Origin: Alitta virens
Lineage: Eukaryota; Annelida; Polychaeta; Phyllodocida; Nereididae
Direction: 5' to 3'
DNA length: 64,000 bases
Assembly (NCBI GenBank): GCA_932294295.1
Contig: OW028582.1
Location: 1,210,315 to 1,274,314 of the forward strand
Shown: one piece after another, positions 10,919 through 24,107 of the stretch
How the letters are laid out: each line of letters begins with the position of its first letter
Numbering within the stretch: the first letter of the stretch is position 1
Notes under the pieces: model-generated
Database searches by the model: none
What the model was told of the DNA's origin: nothing
Seen by the model: only the letters and a program-made list of their open reading frames with translations
Translations under genes and position numbers: made by a program

Positions 10919-11700
10919 CTATTCGATGCTATTAGAATTGATTCCACTCATATATCCCCTCATTCCCTTAGAGCGGAATCAGCCACTGAGGCTGCAGCCA
11001 GGCTAATGCCTGATTCTGCAATACAGCAGCTCGGAAGGTGGCAGTCTACAGCATACTTAAATTACATCAGGCCTTCTGACTCTGCTCAGGCCTCGATAGC
11101 TGCAAGACTAGCCGGAGGCTCATACAATCCTCCTACACCGTCTCACTAGTCATCAATTATATCATGACTCATCGCTAGTTCTCTTGAGCTAGATTCACTA
11201 TAAATTATCTGTATTTTTATTTTTATTTTATTTTTCCCTTTCTCCGTTTTTCCTTATTTACATTTTATCACATATTGTTGCTTTGGGATTGCCCGACCTG
11301 TTCTCGCAGGAATCTCGCTTGGGTGTCTACAAGCAACCCTGTTATTGTATGTCATTTCATTCATTGAGCTGTATTATCTCTTCTGTCCCTTTGTCTTGTT
11401 GGTCTTGTTCCATGTCTGTGTTTGCCTAATAAAGATGGCAATTATGTCCAAACATTGATGAAGTCTTGTCATGCATTAAATATGTTTTACTTACGAGTAA
11501 AATTGGTTAATGCAGTGAACGCCAGCTTTCTATTTCTCTTGTATAATCATTGAGGATTTTCAACAATCCTTGCTGGTCAAACTGGCCATCTTTTGACCAT
11601 GTGATAGCCTCAGCCAATCACAGAGCTCCGCTGTTGAAGGGATTAGTGGGACTATATAAGTTAGCTCCCGCCAAATACAACCATTCGCTTAAATATGCAA
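10919..11700 (+). mobile_element. DIRS/Ngaro-like tyrosine-recombinase retrotransposon 3' fragment
   Basis: The frame from about 10921 to the TAG at 11147-11149 has the C-terminal half of a tyrosine recombinase: HSLRAESATEAAARL gives the HxxR motif, QQLGRW the downstream H/W position, and STAYLNYIRP the nucleophilic Tyr. About 550 bp of terminal sequence follows, including a TATA-like ACTATATAAG near 11652, as in a terminal repeat with a promoter. Module B1 and B3 lack this segment, which fixes it as an insertion. Class is inferred; Crypton is the alternative. Confidence 0.7.
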
Positions 11701-12157
11701 AACAGCCAGTCAATTAAACACAGAATAGGAGGTTACCTAATCACAAAAGAAAGGTTTCAAAGTTACAAGAAATAATGCTAACTTAAAGTTGGTCATGTGA
11801 TTTTATCAACCCCATAATTTATGGTGAGGGACCGCAAGATACAATTGTAAGTTGGCTGTGTATCTCTTTTACAACATTATAATTTTGGGGTTCATCAATT
11901 GTAAGCCTACTGACAATAGACAAGTGTCTATTTTTACAATTGGCTTATAATGAAAGTTAAATACATTCCTAAAATTAGAGGACTTTAAAAAAGGACAATG
12001 TGATACCAATAAATTGGATATCAACAAAACTCAATGACATAAACACACGTTTATCAAAAAGGCTTAAATTTAGAATGCATAAAATGTTGTATTTTGTGTA
12101 AAATGAGTCAATTGGACTTAAATATTTTCATTGTTATTCGTTGGCATTCATACAGAT

Positions 12158-12230
12158 GGCCGCGTGGCCCAATGGATAAGGCGTCTGACTACGAATCAGA
12201 AGATTGCGAGTTCGAGTCTCGTTGTGGTCA
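12158..12230 (+). tRNA. tRNA-Arg(ACG), anticodon-switched copy
   Basis: Body identical to the UCG copies except anticodon loop CTACGAA (anticodon ACG at 12191-12193) and C66 to T, which keeps a G-U pair. A34 would be expected to become inosine and read CGU, CGC and CGA. TTTT terminator follows. Confidence 0.93.
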
Positions 12231-15200
12231 ATCTATTTTATGTGTGAAATAATCGGACTTGTTGTAATTATCAAACACATTAGTGTCCTCAAGAAGCAGA
12301 TGACCTCAGGTATAATTATGTCAATTATCAACCCAAACATTGAAACAAAAGGTGAAATCACCAAATCAGAAAATAGAATAAACGATAAATTTTAAAGTAA
12401 AGATTTGACAACTGATGATTTAGCTTCGAAAAGTAATTGAACCTCCAAGAGAAGTCGTCAGCATTCAATTACCGTACCCAACTGTTTAAAATAAACTTTA
12501 CATTTTGAATTTAATTGCTTGAAATTGATCTCATAGTTTCTGTCAAGAACACAATGTTATTGAAACCGACTCAAAAAGGGACACAATACCTCTTACCTAA
12601 CTTTTAAAACAAGAAATCTCTAATTTTATAACACTGAATAATAGCTTATTATCGTTGTGAAAATTTTGCAGAACGTCTTTTAAACTTCTCTTCTTCATCC
12701 ATGACATCATGAGGGTTTTATAGCCACTGATATCATGTTCTCGGAATCAAATGGAAATGGAAAAGCGATTCTACATAATTATTACAACGATAATAATAAC
12801 TCTCTTAATGGGCTCATGCAGAGGCCAGAAGTTAATTGCAAAATCCAGCACTTGTCAGCAATGATGATCCTTGCATTTATCAACTCTAACAGCATGATAA
12901 GTGCCGCAACTTTGTTACATATCGCAGCAACATAGCATGCATTGTAAGTAATAGTTATATCCCAGAGTAGGAGGTAGTTAACTAACATTTTGATGGTTAT
13001 ATCCTGACACGGAATACAACATATTAACTAATTTGTTTGATTGTTTGATAAATTTAACTGCTCTTCCTCAAGCAGGGAGATAACTAATCTTGGCGTTGGT
13101 TATATCCCACTCAGAAAATGGGAAAACTATATTGGTCCAGTATAATTCATGAAACTCACATGAAGAGATGGCCAAGACCTGCTTTTACCACAGAAAACCA
13201 CTAAAATGACAGTTGATACATAGAGACAGACAGACAGACACTTTTATTTGGATCATACATAAACAATCAAGGATGCACCCTTTAAGATATTTATATATCG
13301 CTAATAACGGGGTAACCATATCTTCGTAATCATTTCTCATCATAATGCCTGTGACAAAACAGTGCACAATCATTTTATAAGACAAGCACCGAGATGTGGT
13401 TCATGAACTAACGGTAAAGAGCATGGTTTTAACCCATGTACTCGTGGGAACAAATAGAACTCTGACATGTTAACCTCTAGGCCACTTGATAATCATGAAA
13501 ACCATTGCAAGAAGAAACACATACCGAATATAGTGGTAAACTTTAGATGATTTAAAACAGGCAGTTGACAGAAGGCCTTTATCCTGGTTGGAATTGCTGG
13601 TCTTATAAATGCAAGTTTCTTTTACCACAGCAGGAATTCATTTAATACAATTTTACAATGTTTCCAAAATTTAGGCATTTCTAATAAAACCACCTACTTA
13701 TTGGACCCAACTGTATGTTTACCATTGTAATTTCCTTTAATATAAAGACCACTGTGTCATTCAGACCAGTAAAATTTATACCAAATGTGGTCCTACTTGA
13801 AATAATTGACTGTATAATGACAGCAACTTCCTCATCAAAAATAGACATTTAACATTATCAAAAACTATCAAAATTTAATACGATCATATGAACAATCCTA
13901 AGGCTTCTCATCATGAATATAATCTCCGACATGAGGCATTATGGAAAGATATCATAAACATTTCATAAAAATATGACATTTTAAGCTCTCCTAGCCATTG
14001 GAATAAATTTACATCAGTCATAAACAGATTAATTCAACTCGATACCAGTCTGATTATTTTATCTTCTGATATATCAAAATGCATCACTAGATGGCTTACC
14101 GTAATTCCAAATTATGCTTTATATTTACTGACTAATTAGTGATTACTAGATTGTTTTTCACAAATACATCAGGTAGAATCTCATTAGATATTTTTATGGG
14201 AAATGTCCGAAATATTTGTATAACATTTTCTTTTGAGTTTCCTTAAGTTTCAGCCACAAATCACAAAATAGATGCCTTTTATGGAAATGTTTCCGTGCCT
14301 GGCATAATTAACAAACTCTAATTAGCATATTGACCTGCCCCAAAGTTGACATGGTGACATGAATATATGAATATTAATGTGGCATCTTGTCATGTCATGA
14401 AATATATTTTTCAATTATAATGCAGTCATTTTCAATAATCCTAACACTAACCCTGGATGTGAAGTATGCTTTCTGCAAAAAATTTGCAGATTAGTTCCTT
14501 GAATAGAGCCATAAATAGAGCTCCTTGTTATCCTATATGATTATTCATTAAAGATATCGAAGTTATCTTGGCATTACGTGAGGTCCACAAAACCACTGGG
14601 TTATAAGATGCTGTTACAAGATCATTTCCAAATTGCTACCATTCAAGTAACATAATTACACTGTATTTTGTCAATATTATTCATCAATGAGCTGTATAAA
14701 CACCCCAATATTTGGTCACTGAAAACATTAATATAGCTGAGAAAAGCCATCAAAATAGTCATTTTCTACCTATAGTTATTGAAGATACCTAATAATCAGG
14801 TCAACTAGAACTATATTTGTTCAGACGCTATACTTTAAAATATGCAATTTATATATCAGTCATGAAATAAAATCAAAATTGACAAAATTATATTCTGAGC
14901 ATGACATATATGTAGATGGAAGATTTTAGTTACAACTTGGAGGATACAGTCAAAGCTTGGTATGATAAGTTCAAATAAACATAACCATACATTGAAGTCA
15001 TATTATTACTTGTCTATCAAGTGAAGGGCTCCAGTCAGACTGGACTAGCCAAGCAGCCACTGACCCCACCCATCACTGGCTGATTTTACATTAAATAGTC
15101 AAATGATCATTCGCCCCAGTTCGACCATCCATTTCATTCCTCCTGATTTCATTTACGGCTATCCCCTGAGCTCTCCATGGTCTAGCAATGGGCTTTGAAA

Positions 15201-15690
15201 ATCCCCTAAATGACCATGCACTGGCTTCTACAGAGTACAACTTGACCAGAATGGCCAGATCAGATGCGTACATGTTTATACAACCTTGCACAGTCCTTGA
15301 CTTTATACCGCAATGAATCACCAGCAGGAACCGATCACAATTTTACAACCAAGGGTGAAGGATAACGTATGTTAGTAGTAGCTAAGACGTATGGACCTGA
15401 CAAAATGAGAAATGTTCTTGCTCCAATTTAATCACTGCTCACAAGTCAAATTCATGCTGTTGGCCAAAACTTCATGTGCACATTGAATTAAAAACAATCG
15501 TCCAAACAAAGCTTCACACTTTTGTAACACCCCAAGCAATGACAAACAGTGATTCTTGCCCTGAGAACAATAACTTGACAATTAATGAGCAAAGCATGTT
15601 GGTTTTATTGTTCAGATCACATGATTAGTCATATCTGTAAAAGCAGCCAATGAGAACTGCTGCAGGGAGAAGGCAGAACTGATCCATCAC

Positions 15691-15921
15691 TTGCAATGTG
15701 TGATTAAAATTGTCTCCCAAAAGCCTGTCAGTCTCATTACTTCTGCAAAGAATGGTTTTGATGACATGTCTAATGCAATTAATGGTGTCTTTAATTTTGT
15801 TCAAAGCATTAAAAACCAAAAACAAAGGATTCCGGTAGAATCAGAGGTTGTAAATTCCATGCGTCAAATTAAATCAAATGAACAGTCAAAACATGAAGCC
15901 GAAGTGCTCAAAGTAAAATAA
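15691..15921 (+). other. recurrent exon-like open frame (unknown)
   Basis: A 76-codon frame containing INGVFNFVQSI and VVNSMRQIKSN. The homologous position in the partial module at 20428-20616 is also open and reads INDVFRFVQSI and IVNSIRQI, with many silent or conservative changes. A weaker relative (FKTVQSIRDRI) occurs at 6014-6199. I do not recognise the family; conservation of the frame is suggestive of a former exon. Confidence 0.3.
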
Positions 15922-16492
15922 ATGGTATTATCACTCTTGGAATTTACAATTTGCAGTCATTCATTAAAACAGAAAATAATGTAACTAAGATAATTGAAAA
16001 ACACTGAATTTTTTGTTTCAACAATTTAATGTCGTTAAAAAAAAAAGGGTTATATGATTTACTTAAATTCGCATGGCACCTGGTTTAACCACAGGAAATC
16101 ATTACAGTCACACAATTCATCAGCATGAGGGTGAAGAATAAAATATCATGTGACATGGATAAGAGGTGGGGGTTAGATGGAAAAATAGAAAATAATAAGA
16201 ACAAGATATCCACTGAAATTGACATTCAACAAATTTAATCATAGTTGCAATCTCCTTGGAAAGAATGATTTCGTCTAGCTATGATCTGAGACTGAATGGT
16301 ATAGACAGACCAGCTATCAATCACAAGAAATTGTGAACTCATTGCAAAATCCTCGCAGCATCATCACTGATCATCTAAATTCCATCTAAGGAAAATGTTT
16401 TTTTAAAGCTGATGCTTAAATGCGAAGTTAGAAATGTTAGGTTAGAATGAAACCATAAATAGACTCCTCAAAACAATGTTTATTTAAACCGG

Positions 16493-16640
16493 TTGCAGCC
16501 AGATTTATAGACTTGGACACTAAACGCCAGATGACACCATCCAGGATGTCCATTGGTAGAATCTGTCCCTCCGCCAATAGGATTCCTAGATTTCACATGA
16601 CCTCCTGTGGTGTTTAATTTCCAAGTGTATGCAATTGGAT
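16493..16640. mobile_element. palindromic foldback MITE (diverged)
   Basis: Same architecture as 3324-3478: TATAGACTTGGACACTAAA at one side, TTTAATTTCCAAGTGTATG at the other, with mirrored TCACATGA and AGGATTCCTA blocks. Confidence 0.55.
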
Positions 16641-18114
16641 GTAAAAGACATGAAACACAGAACCAGCAACCTGAGACAGAATTAATGATTAAATGGTAGA
16701 ATCATCTGTGTGACAATTTGACATGTGTATTGATTTGTACTATACTGTCTCAGGCAGATGTAAGGATAAGATGACAAAGCTTAGAGACTAAACTATTAAA
16801 ACATTACCCTCAGTTTAACGTCATGAGAATGCCTTCTAGTTGACATTTGCCTGTTCAAGATTCCCTGAACAGATTCTAACCTAAGCTACAGGAAATGTAA
16901 TACATCACCACAATGATCACATGTTCTGGGGCCTTTAATATTAAGGATATCATCAACTCTTGTAGGTTTTTTTTGTTTCCTGCAGCTTTGAGTTACTTTT
17001 AAGAAGATTTGTAGCTCTTCTATATGAAAATTTCCTTCTAACATGTTTTTTTGTACATAACCAAAGGTTTCTTTCAGATAAATTGCTGTTCGATAGAAGA
17101 CTTTAGTGATCAGTGCACTCGCAACCTCCAACGAAAAACTTTCTAATTGATGAAATCGTCTTACCTTTAATTAGACAGCTTTCGCCAGAAAACCCCTTGT
17201 GTCATCTGCCTAAGTTGTTTGTAGAATTGCATGTCTCTTGGGAGCTAATACCCTAATAGTGCTGTGTATCTGAGTCATTATGTGTGCAAATGAAAGCATG
17301 GGTTACAAGTTTTTGTAATATACATTATGTGACAACAGGCCAAACTGAGCATTCTCCCACTTTTTAGTTGCATGCATTCACACATAGCTTTCTGCCATAA
17401 AATATCTAAGATGTATTTAATTTGAACACATTTTGAAAATATATCATATGCATTTCCTTATTCATATTTATAGGAGAGAAATATTATTCTATAAGGAGAC
17501 TGTGGTGAAAAATAACATATTAAAGAGACGACTAATGCAAAGTCAGGCTGCATGAATATCTGGCATTATTGTGTAAAAACACTTATGCATTAAAATGCTT
17601 CCTGTGTGATATTACAATTGATTTGATCATATAACACTTGTGCATTTTCATGATTTTTTCTGATTCCATATGTGCCAAATCAACAACACATGTTAATAGT
17701 TTTTCAGTTGCGGCAAAAGGTCATGTGACCCAGTGGGTAGGGCATTTCACGGAAGATCAGAACACTCCTTGCAACTAGTGAAATTTTGAAGGTCAAATAA
17801 CGTGGTTAGATGGAGACAAACTGCTGCAAAAGTACAAAACTGCCCAGTCTATTAAACACAGAATAGGAGGTGAGCTAATCACAAAAAAAAGGTTCTAAAG
17901 TTACAAATAATACTAAGCTGGTCATGTCATTTTTATCAACACCATTGTTGAGGGTTATCAACCTAATCTCAACCCAAATACAAAGATTTCCACTTGGACT
18001 ATCAACAATCGACTAGAATATAATAACTTTATTATTGGCTGTAAAGCTAAATAAAAATTATATGAAAACAAAAATACAGCAGAATAATGATTAAAAACAA
18101 AGAAAAAGAAATTA

Positions 18115-19330
18115 ATGAAAGATGTGGTATTAAAACCAATATTTAAAAAATTTCTTTTAAAATTGAGGTTGTGTTGTTTCATGGCACATGGTATGAAGGA
18201 GGAAGGATGTCGATTCATTGGCAGTGATGCCATATTGGTAATTCTTGAAAAGCAGTACTCACATCTTGAAAGAACTAGAAATGGAAAAAGTGCTAGATTT
18301 TTGTTTTTTCAAATCTTCGTACTAGTCGAGAAGTTGTTCAACTCCCAAGAAGTTCCACACAGTGTACTTGCATGGATCCTAGAATATCTGACAAACCGAT
18401 CACAGCATGTGAAGATCAATGCAGAAAATAATTCCTCAATTCTCAGATTTAACACAGGTGTCCCCCAGGGAACTGTCTTTGTCACCTTCCTGTTTACACT
18501 CTTTACCTCTGATTGTCGATCTAGTGAAATATCATGTCCACTCATCCAATTTGCAGACGACATGACTGAACCGATCACAAAATACAATTATATCGACTAG
18601 GAAAACCAACTAACAACATTCACACATTATTGTTGTGCTAATTACCTTGAACTAAATGTTGCTAAGACAAAAGAAATGATTATAGTCTTTAGAACTAATT
18701 CAACTGAGCTCAATCCCATCACCATCAAGGGTTCAGAATGTTTATGTGTTCAATCATACTGGGTGTCATTTTGGATAGAAATGAAACTAATCACATAGAC
18801 GTTGTTTTGAAAAAGTTAAATCCGAGGATGTTTTGTTTAAGGAGACTGAATTCATTCAGTATTAGTCAAAATATTCTAGTCAAGTTTAATAATTCTGTGA
18901 TAGCCAGTGTGTGGCATAACTGCTTGATTTGCTGGGGTGCTAATGTCAAAAGCTGTGATAAAAGGCGGTTAGATGTTGGTGAGTTGCTGCATGATGTGGA
19001 TTCGATTTATGACAAAGAAATCTCCACCAAATTGAAGATTGTAATGGACGATGTCAGTCACCCTCTGCAGCTGACATTAATTGACCAGCTTATACTCAGA
19101 TCTGGTCTAATGAGAATCCCAAATGCACACACCCTGATAATGTTCTTTTGAATAAACTTTCACATACTTTCATTGGTATAGAAGTCAATGCCACTGGGCT
19201 AAAATCATCCATGCATGTTATGACATGTTTTTTCGAACAGGGATGAAAAATCTGTGGAGCTAGATGCAAACATGTGTCGCCATTTGGACAGTGCCACCAA
19301 TACACGATAGAATTTTTAGTATCAGTATCA
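18115..19330 (+). pseudogene. CR1/L2-like LINE reverse transcriptase, broken
   Basis: Successive frames give the RT palm and thumb: WILEYLTNRSQHVKI, NTGVPQGTVF, the active-site box QFADDMT, NYLELNVAKTKEMI, GVILDRNETNHIDVVLKKL and the C-terminal part with RLDVGELLHDVDSIYD and HPLQLTL. Frameshifts near 18600 and 18740 break it, and the 5' end with the endonuclease is missing. It interrupts module B3 and is absent from B1 and B2. Confidence 0.85.
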
Positions 19331-19670
19331 ACACTAATTTTGCCGTATCATTTTCGTCCAAATTACAATCCATACCCATTTGTCAATTATAAGCCTATTG
19401 ACAATAGACAATGGAATGTTTCTGCCATTGTACTATTTGGAATGCAGGAATATGACTACCACAGAATAAGACAGGAAATACAATCATATAATTAGTGGTC
19501 TTTTGTAAACAATGTGATATATGATAAATCAACAAACTCAGAATGATAAACATGCAGGTAACAGCTTCAAAAAGGCTTAAATTTAGAATGTATAAAATGT
19601 TGTATTTTGTGTAAAATGAGTCAATTGGACTTAAATATTTTCATTGTTAGTCGTCCGCATTCATACAGAT

Positions 19671-19743
19671 GGCCGCGTGGCCCAATGGATAAGGCGTCTG
19701 ACTACGAATCAGAAGATTGCGAGTTCGAGTCTCGTCGTGGTCA
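19671..19743 (+). tRNA. tRNA-Arg(ACG), module B3
   Basis: 73-nt body identical to the UCG copy at 4028 except for anticodon ACG at 19704-19706. TTTT terminator follows. Its 130-bp leader is nearly identical to that of 12158. Confidence 0.95.
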
Positions 19744-20427
19744 ATCTATTTTACATGTGACTTTAGCTGATTTATTGTAATATCTTACAGAACTCAGAGA
19801 CTGCATCAGTAAGCAAACTAACAAACTTGCATAAGTGGTAAAACCTGGAGTAAAGAGGTGGTTTTTTTTTTCAGACATATCAGTGTAATAACGCATCAAC
19901 GGATAGTACATACAATAAAGCAAATTGAACCACTTTTAGTACAATACTAAATAAAGTAAAGGGAAGTTTTTACAAAGCATGAGCACCTGAAACATGAATT
20001 GAACCTGGATCCAAAAGAAAGTGTCAGTATAAGTACACTGCTGCTTTAAAAAAAACTTCACATATTAAATCTCAGTACTTGAATTAATCTCATAGTTCCT
20101 TTCAAGTAACACATCAAAGTTTGATAGGTGCATTTGTGTCCTTGAACACAAGAAATCTCTAATTTTATGCTGCTATCACATGCATCTGTTTATTTTCTAG
20201 ACACAACTAAAAGCACTGATTACACAAGGAATTATTTTTCCAAAACTGTTTTGTTTGGAGGCAATTTCTCATGAATCATGCACATCCAATGTTATCAGCT
20301 GCTCTGTTGTTTTCCGAGAAATTTTCATCAATTATTCATTCCGTTTGACTATAAGGTATTTGATTGCATACTTAAACTTCCTTCAATTATCCTAAAATAA
20401 TAATAACTGATCCATCACTTACAACAT

Positions 20428-20616
20428 GTGATTAAACTTGTCTCCAAATGCCATTCACTCTCATTACTTCTACAAGGAATGATATGTAATGAAATTAATG
20501 ATGTCTTTCGCTTTGTTCAAAGCATTGAAACCAATAGTAAAATGATTCGAGTAGAAACAGACATTGTAAATTCCATTCGTCAAATCAGAATTAAAAGTAG
20601 AAATAGCAATTCATGA
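20428..20616 (+). other. second copy of the recurrent exon-like frame
   Basis: Open frame of 62 codons homologous to 15691-15921; see that entry. Starts after a pyrimidine-rich tract and runs past IVNSIRQI before stopping. Confidence 0.25.
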
Positions 20617-21289
20617 TAGTAGTGACTGTAATTGGCCTGCCTTAAAAGGACGGTAATTTGAACAGTCGGAGTTATAAAAAAAAGCAAAATAAATGGTATT
20701 ATCACACTTTAAATATCAAGCAAGAAAAGTGATGCTGTTAAAAAACAAATGAGTTCTGATTAATTTAACCCTGCATATCACTGACATTTACCATAGTAAA
20801 TAATTACGATCACCAGTTCTCAACAGTAGAAAAACGCGGATACAATTTTTAAGGCCTTAGATATCACTGAAAAGAACTCCTGTGTGGTTGTTTACCTGCA
20901 AATGTTAGGTCTTCCATAAAAATCTACATCCAACATGTTTGGTTCCACTTTCTCTGTGTTTCCTTAAGATAAATTTCTGTTTAATAGACTTGAATGATCA
21001 GTGCACTGACATCCTCAAGAGTAAAGAGGGCTTTCAAATCAATGAAATTGTCTAGCCTTTAATTAGACAGGTCTCTTCACAGTGAAAAATCCCTTGTCTC
21101 ATCTGTTAAAGTAGTCTGTGGAACTGTATACCTCTTAGGAGCTAAGGTCCCTCATGGTGTACCATATCTAAGTTATAGTGTATGTAAACAAAAACTAAGG
21201 TTTGATGGATGTTCAATAAGTGTTATGTGACTACAGATTAAACTTTACTCACTTTTTGTTGGCATACATTTTTACATATGACAACAGAC

Positions 21290-21350
21290 AGCTAGACAGA
21301 CAGACAGACAGCTGGACAGACCGACAATATGAAAGACAGACAGGCAGAAA
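21290..21350 (+). repeat. AGAC microsatellite
   Basis: Imperfect run of GACAGACA units. The following 21350-22470 shows no gene, RNA or recognised repeat. Confidence 0.8.
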
Positions 21351-22475
21351 AACTTTATTCAAATGATTGAAAAGGCTGGGGCATCCACATCATTTATTGT
21401 ACATCTTATTCAAAATGATGTTGTTGTCACTTCATTGTGTCGCCTGAGATGCATTGCAACATGAAAGACAGCAACATGAAATGACAGAAAGTTTTGGTCG
21501 GTAAGCTAAGACTCTGCAGAAAAATATCTTATAAACCATGCAAATTTAGATTCAGTAACTGCATAACAAATTCCATTGATATGAGTCTGTAATGTAACAT
21601 ATTTTGCTGTTAAGTTGCATTTATAAATCATGTCCAGTCAGTTTTGATTGATATGTACAGTAATAACCATACTAGTTGATAACAAGCACAATGATTAGCA
21701 ATGGGGATAAAAAGTACCACAAGAGGTCACTGACACCGTAGCAAATAAGTATTGTTTGATGATGTTATCTATACTGTGACGTCATTCATGCAACAATGGT
21801 GCAGTGACGTCTTAATGTTTTTTTTTATGTACTAGGGTCATAGTGCCCCCTGTAGGCTGTTACTTTTTCTCTGATGCTATGGCCTTCTCCACCTAACATG
21901 ATGCGATTGCTATGGCGATGTACATGCAATGTAATGGAGGTGTCCGGTTACCATGCAAAACAGCTTTTTGAAAGAAAGGCACACTAATCAAACAAGCTTG
22001 AAAAAGGATTGTGGAAACCATTTGGAGACTGCCATATAGATTAAGCTATTGTAAAATGTGTTGCCTAGCCTTTTCTAGACTTGAGGTTTTGCTTGAACTG
22101 TCATGAATCAGGCAAGCATGACCAAAACTATCCAATTATTTTAGACTTGTAGACATGAAATGACTGCTTCAAGGGGATCCTCTGAAATCATGGGTGGCAC
22201 CTCAGTGAGATACATATTTATCTTGGAGGTGTCTCCCTTATTACGTATATATGTCATGTTCATGCACCATGTGTGTCTCAACAATCTCTGTACAATTATA
22301 TGCATATATATGTAATACGAATAAAATATTCTAAGGTCTTGACATCAGCTGCTATTACTTAATCTCTTTGAATAAGATGATTTTGTGATACACAACAATT
22401 GACCTGTAAATATAAACTGTTACAAAATAAGCCAACTGGCTAAGAGTTTTATTGGTATTCCATACGCAACCAGAT

Positions 22476-22530
22476 GGCCGCATGGCCCAATGGATAAGAT
22501 GTCTGATTTCAAATCATTGTATTGCAATAA
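22476..22530 (+). pseudogene. truncated tRNA-Arg pseudogene
   Basis: The first ~40 nt match the tRNA-Arg body (GGCCGCATGGCCCAATGGAT), then the anticodon loop is mutated (TTTCAAA) and the T-arm is lost. 22530-23360 holds nothing else that I can identify. Confidence 0.75.
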
Positions 22531-23364
22531 ACTTATGAGAAGGAGTGAGCAACCGTTTATGTGTCATGTCAATCCTGGTTTACTAAGGGCAAGTAGAGTC
22601 AGTTAACAGATTTCATAATAATGGTTGTACATTGGCAAGCCTAAATGGTAAGCATTTACGCCCACCCTGTAATGCAATCACTGCATTTGTGGAATTGTCC
22701 ACGTCCCTCATCTATTCAACTTTATGATCTTTCAAGAAACTTTGGGGGTTTTGCTTGAAATAAGCTGAAAAAATCATATTAAATTATGAATATAGAACCT
22801 AATTATGGGTTTTTGTGATAAGCCACAAGCTTAATGGCTTCCAGATAGCTTCTGCAGTAGCCCAATCTCCATCTTTACACAGCTTATAGAACAAGGTAAT
22901 TGGTGTAATCATATTTGCATTTCTTCGAAGTGATTTGGAAGTTTAGGATAGGACCTATTCTGGTTTCAGGAATATGAACATGATATAACATCAGTCATTA
23001 CCTGGAACAAACTTCAAGATTAAAATAGTTATTAATCAATTACTAGTCATTATGTATCAAACATGAACCATATCATACACATAAATGGACAAGTGGATTG
23101 TTCATTCTTGGGTGAATATATTCTAACATGCCTTGGATTTAAGACAGGAAACTTATATTGTTTATGCCAAAGATATTGATTTCATTAACGACATGTAGTC
23201 TACTTTGCATTAGCAAAAAACATCCGTTGTTGGGCTCTTCTTTGGCCTTAATCCCTCCTAAAGTTACCCATGTCCTTCTATTTGATCATAAGACCTTACT
23301 TATTTGCTTATTTCATTCTAACTTAGTGTACTTATGACCTTCTAGTTGAACATATGAGTTCACA

Positions 23365-23456
23365 AAGGTAATTATTTCCTAGTTGATCATTTGAGCTCAC
23401 TAAGTTACTGTCTAAACTTAGCGAGCTCACGTGATCAACTAGGACATAATTACCTT
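23365..23456. repeat. long hairpin, 42-bp arms
   Basis: Left arm 23365-23406 and right arm 23415-23456 are reverse complements at 38 of 42 positions around an 8-nt loop (ACTGTCTA). It ends 280 bp before duplication copy B. Possibly a foldback MITE. Confidence 0.85.
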
Positions 23457-24107
23457 AGTGAGCCTGGGAAGTATAATTGTAATAATAATGATTATTCTCA
23501 TGTTTTACCAGAGTAATGGGATATTTTTCATGATTGAGATGGTAATAATCCAACCTATTTGCACTTATTTTATGAGTTTTTCCTGTTAGATTGCTTTTGT
23601 CAACCTGTAATTGAGTCTTGGTTGGTTTGCACTTAACATTTGACAAAGTCTAGCAGGCAGATATATAAAAAATAGAAAAATAGTATGTAAAACGTTTATG
23701 CTAACCGAAAGATCACGAGAATCTATTTAAATTTAGTTAGACACCATCAATTCAAAGTGATTACAATCTTTCTTCTTCATAAAATATTTTTCCCAAAATC
23801 CTCATGCCTCATTATCATCATTCAAGATCTAATTTCTTGCAAGTAAATATAGTGATTCCTTTAAAGTATTTTCTTGGTTGGCATCAATTTACGAAAAAAT
23901 ATAAATTAGTTGACTTCATTTCTTGGAAAAGATTCTGTTATATGTCAGTTTAAAAAAACTCTCAGATGTCAAAATTACATGAGAATATTTGCTTATTAAC
24001 ATTCATATATAGTCAGAATATAAGTCAAACACACGCATATTTTTTAGCTTGATGAAAAGGAACCAGAACTGAGTATATGCAAGGGCTAAAGCTTCAGTTT
24101 AGATTAA

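Larger units (their letters stand above)
10789..14610. repeat. tRNA-bearing module B2
   Basis: Second copy of the module at 4960-9545. It carries tRNA-Arg(ACG), the block at 12893-12990 matching 8890-8985, and 14460-14605 matching 9370-9540. A retrotransposon fragment (10919-11700) is inserted. Apart from these, 13230-14450 is AT-rich with a short AGAC run near 13224 and no gene I can support. Confidence 0.65.
15640..20400. repeat. tRNA-bearing module B3
   Basis: Third module; its start (AACTGATCCATCACTTGCAA-type block near 15672) recurs at about 20405, giving a period near 4.75 kb, and 20400-21290 is a partial fourth copy. Interrupted by a LINE fragment (18115-19330). The leader and trailer of the tRNA match modules B1 and B2. 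Confidence 0.65.

Noticed and set aside
16886..17131. 81-codon minus-strand frame with two CxxC-like cysteines
   Set aside because: The homologous module region near 20930-21010 has stops in the same frame, so coding is not supported.
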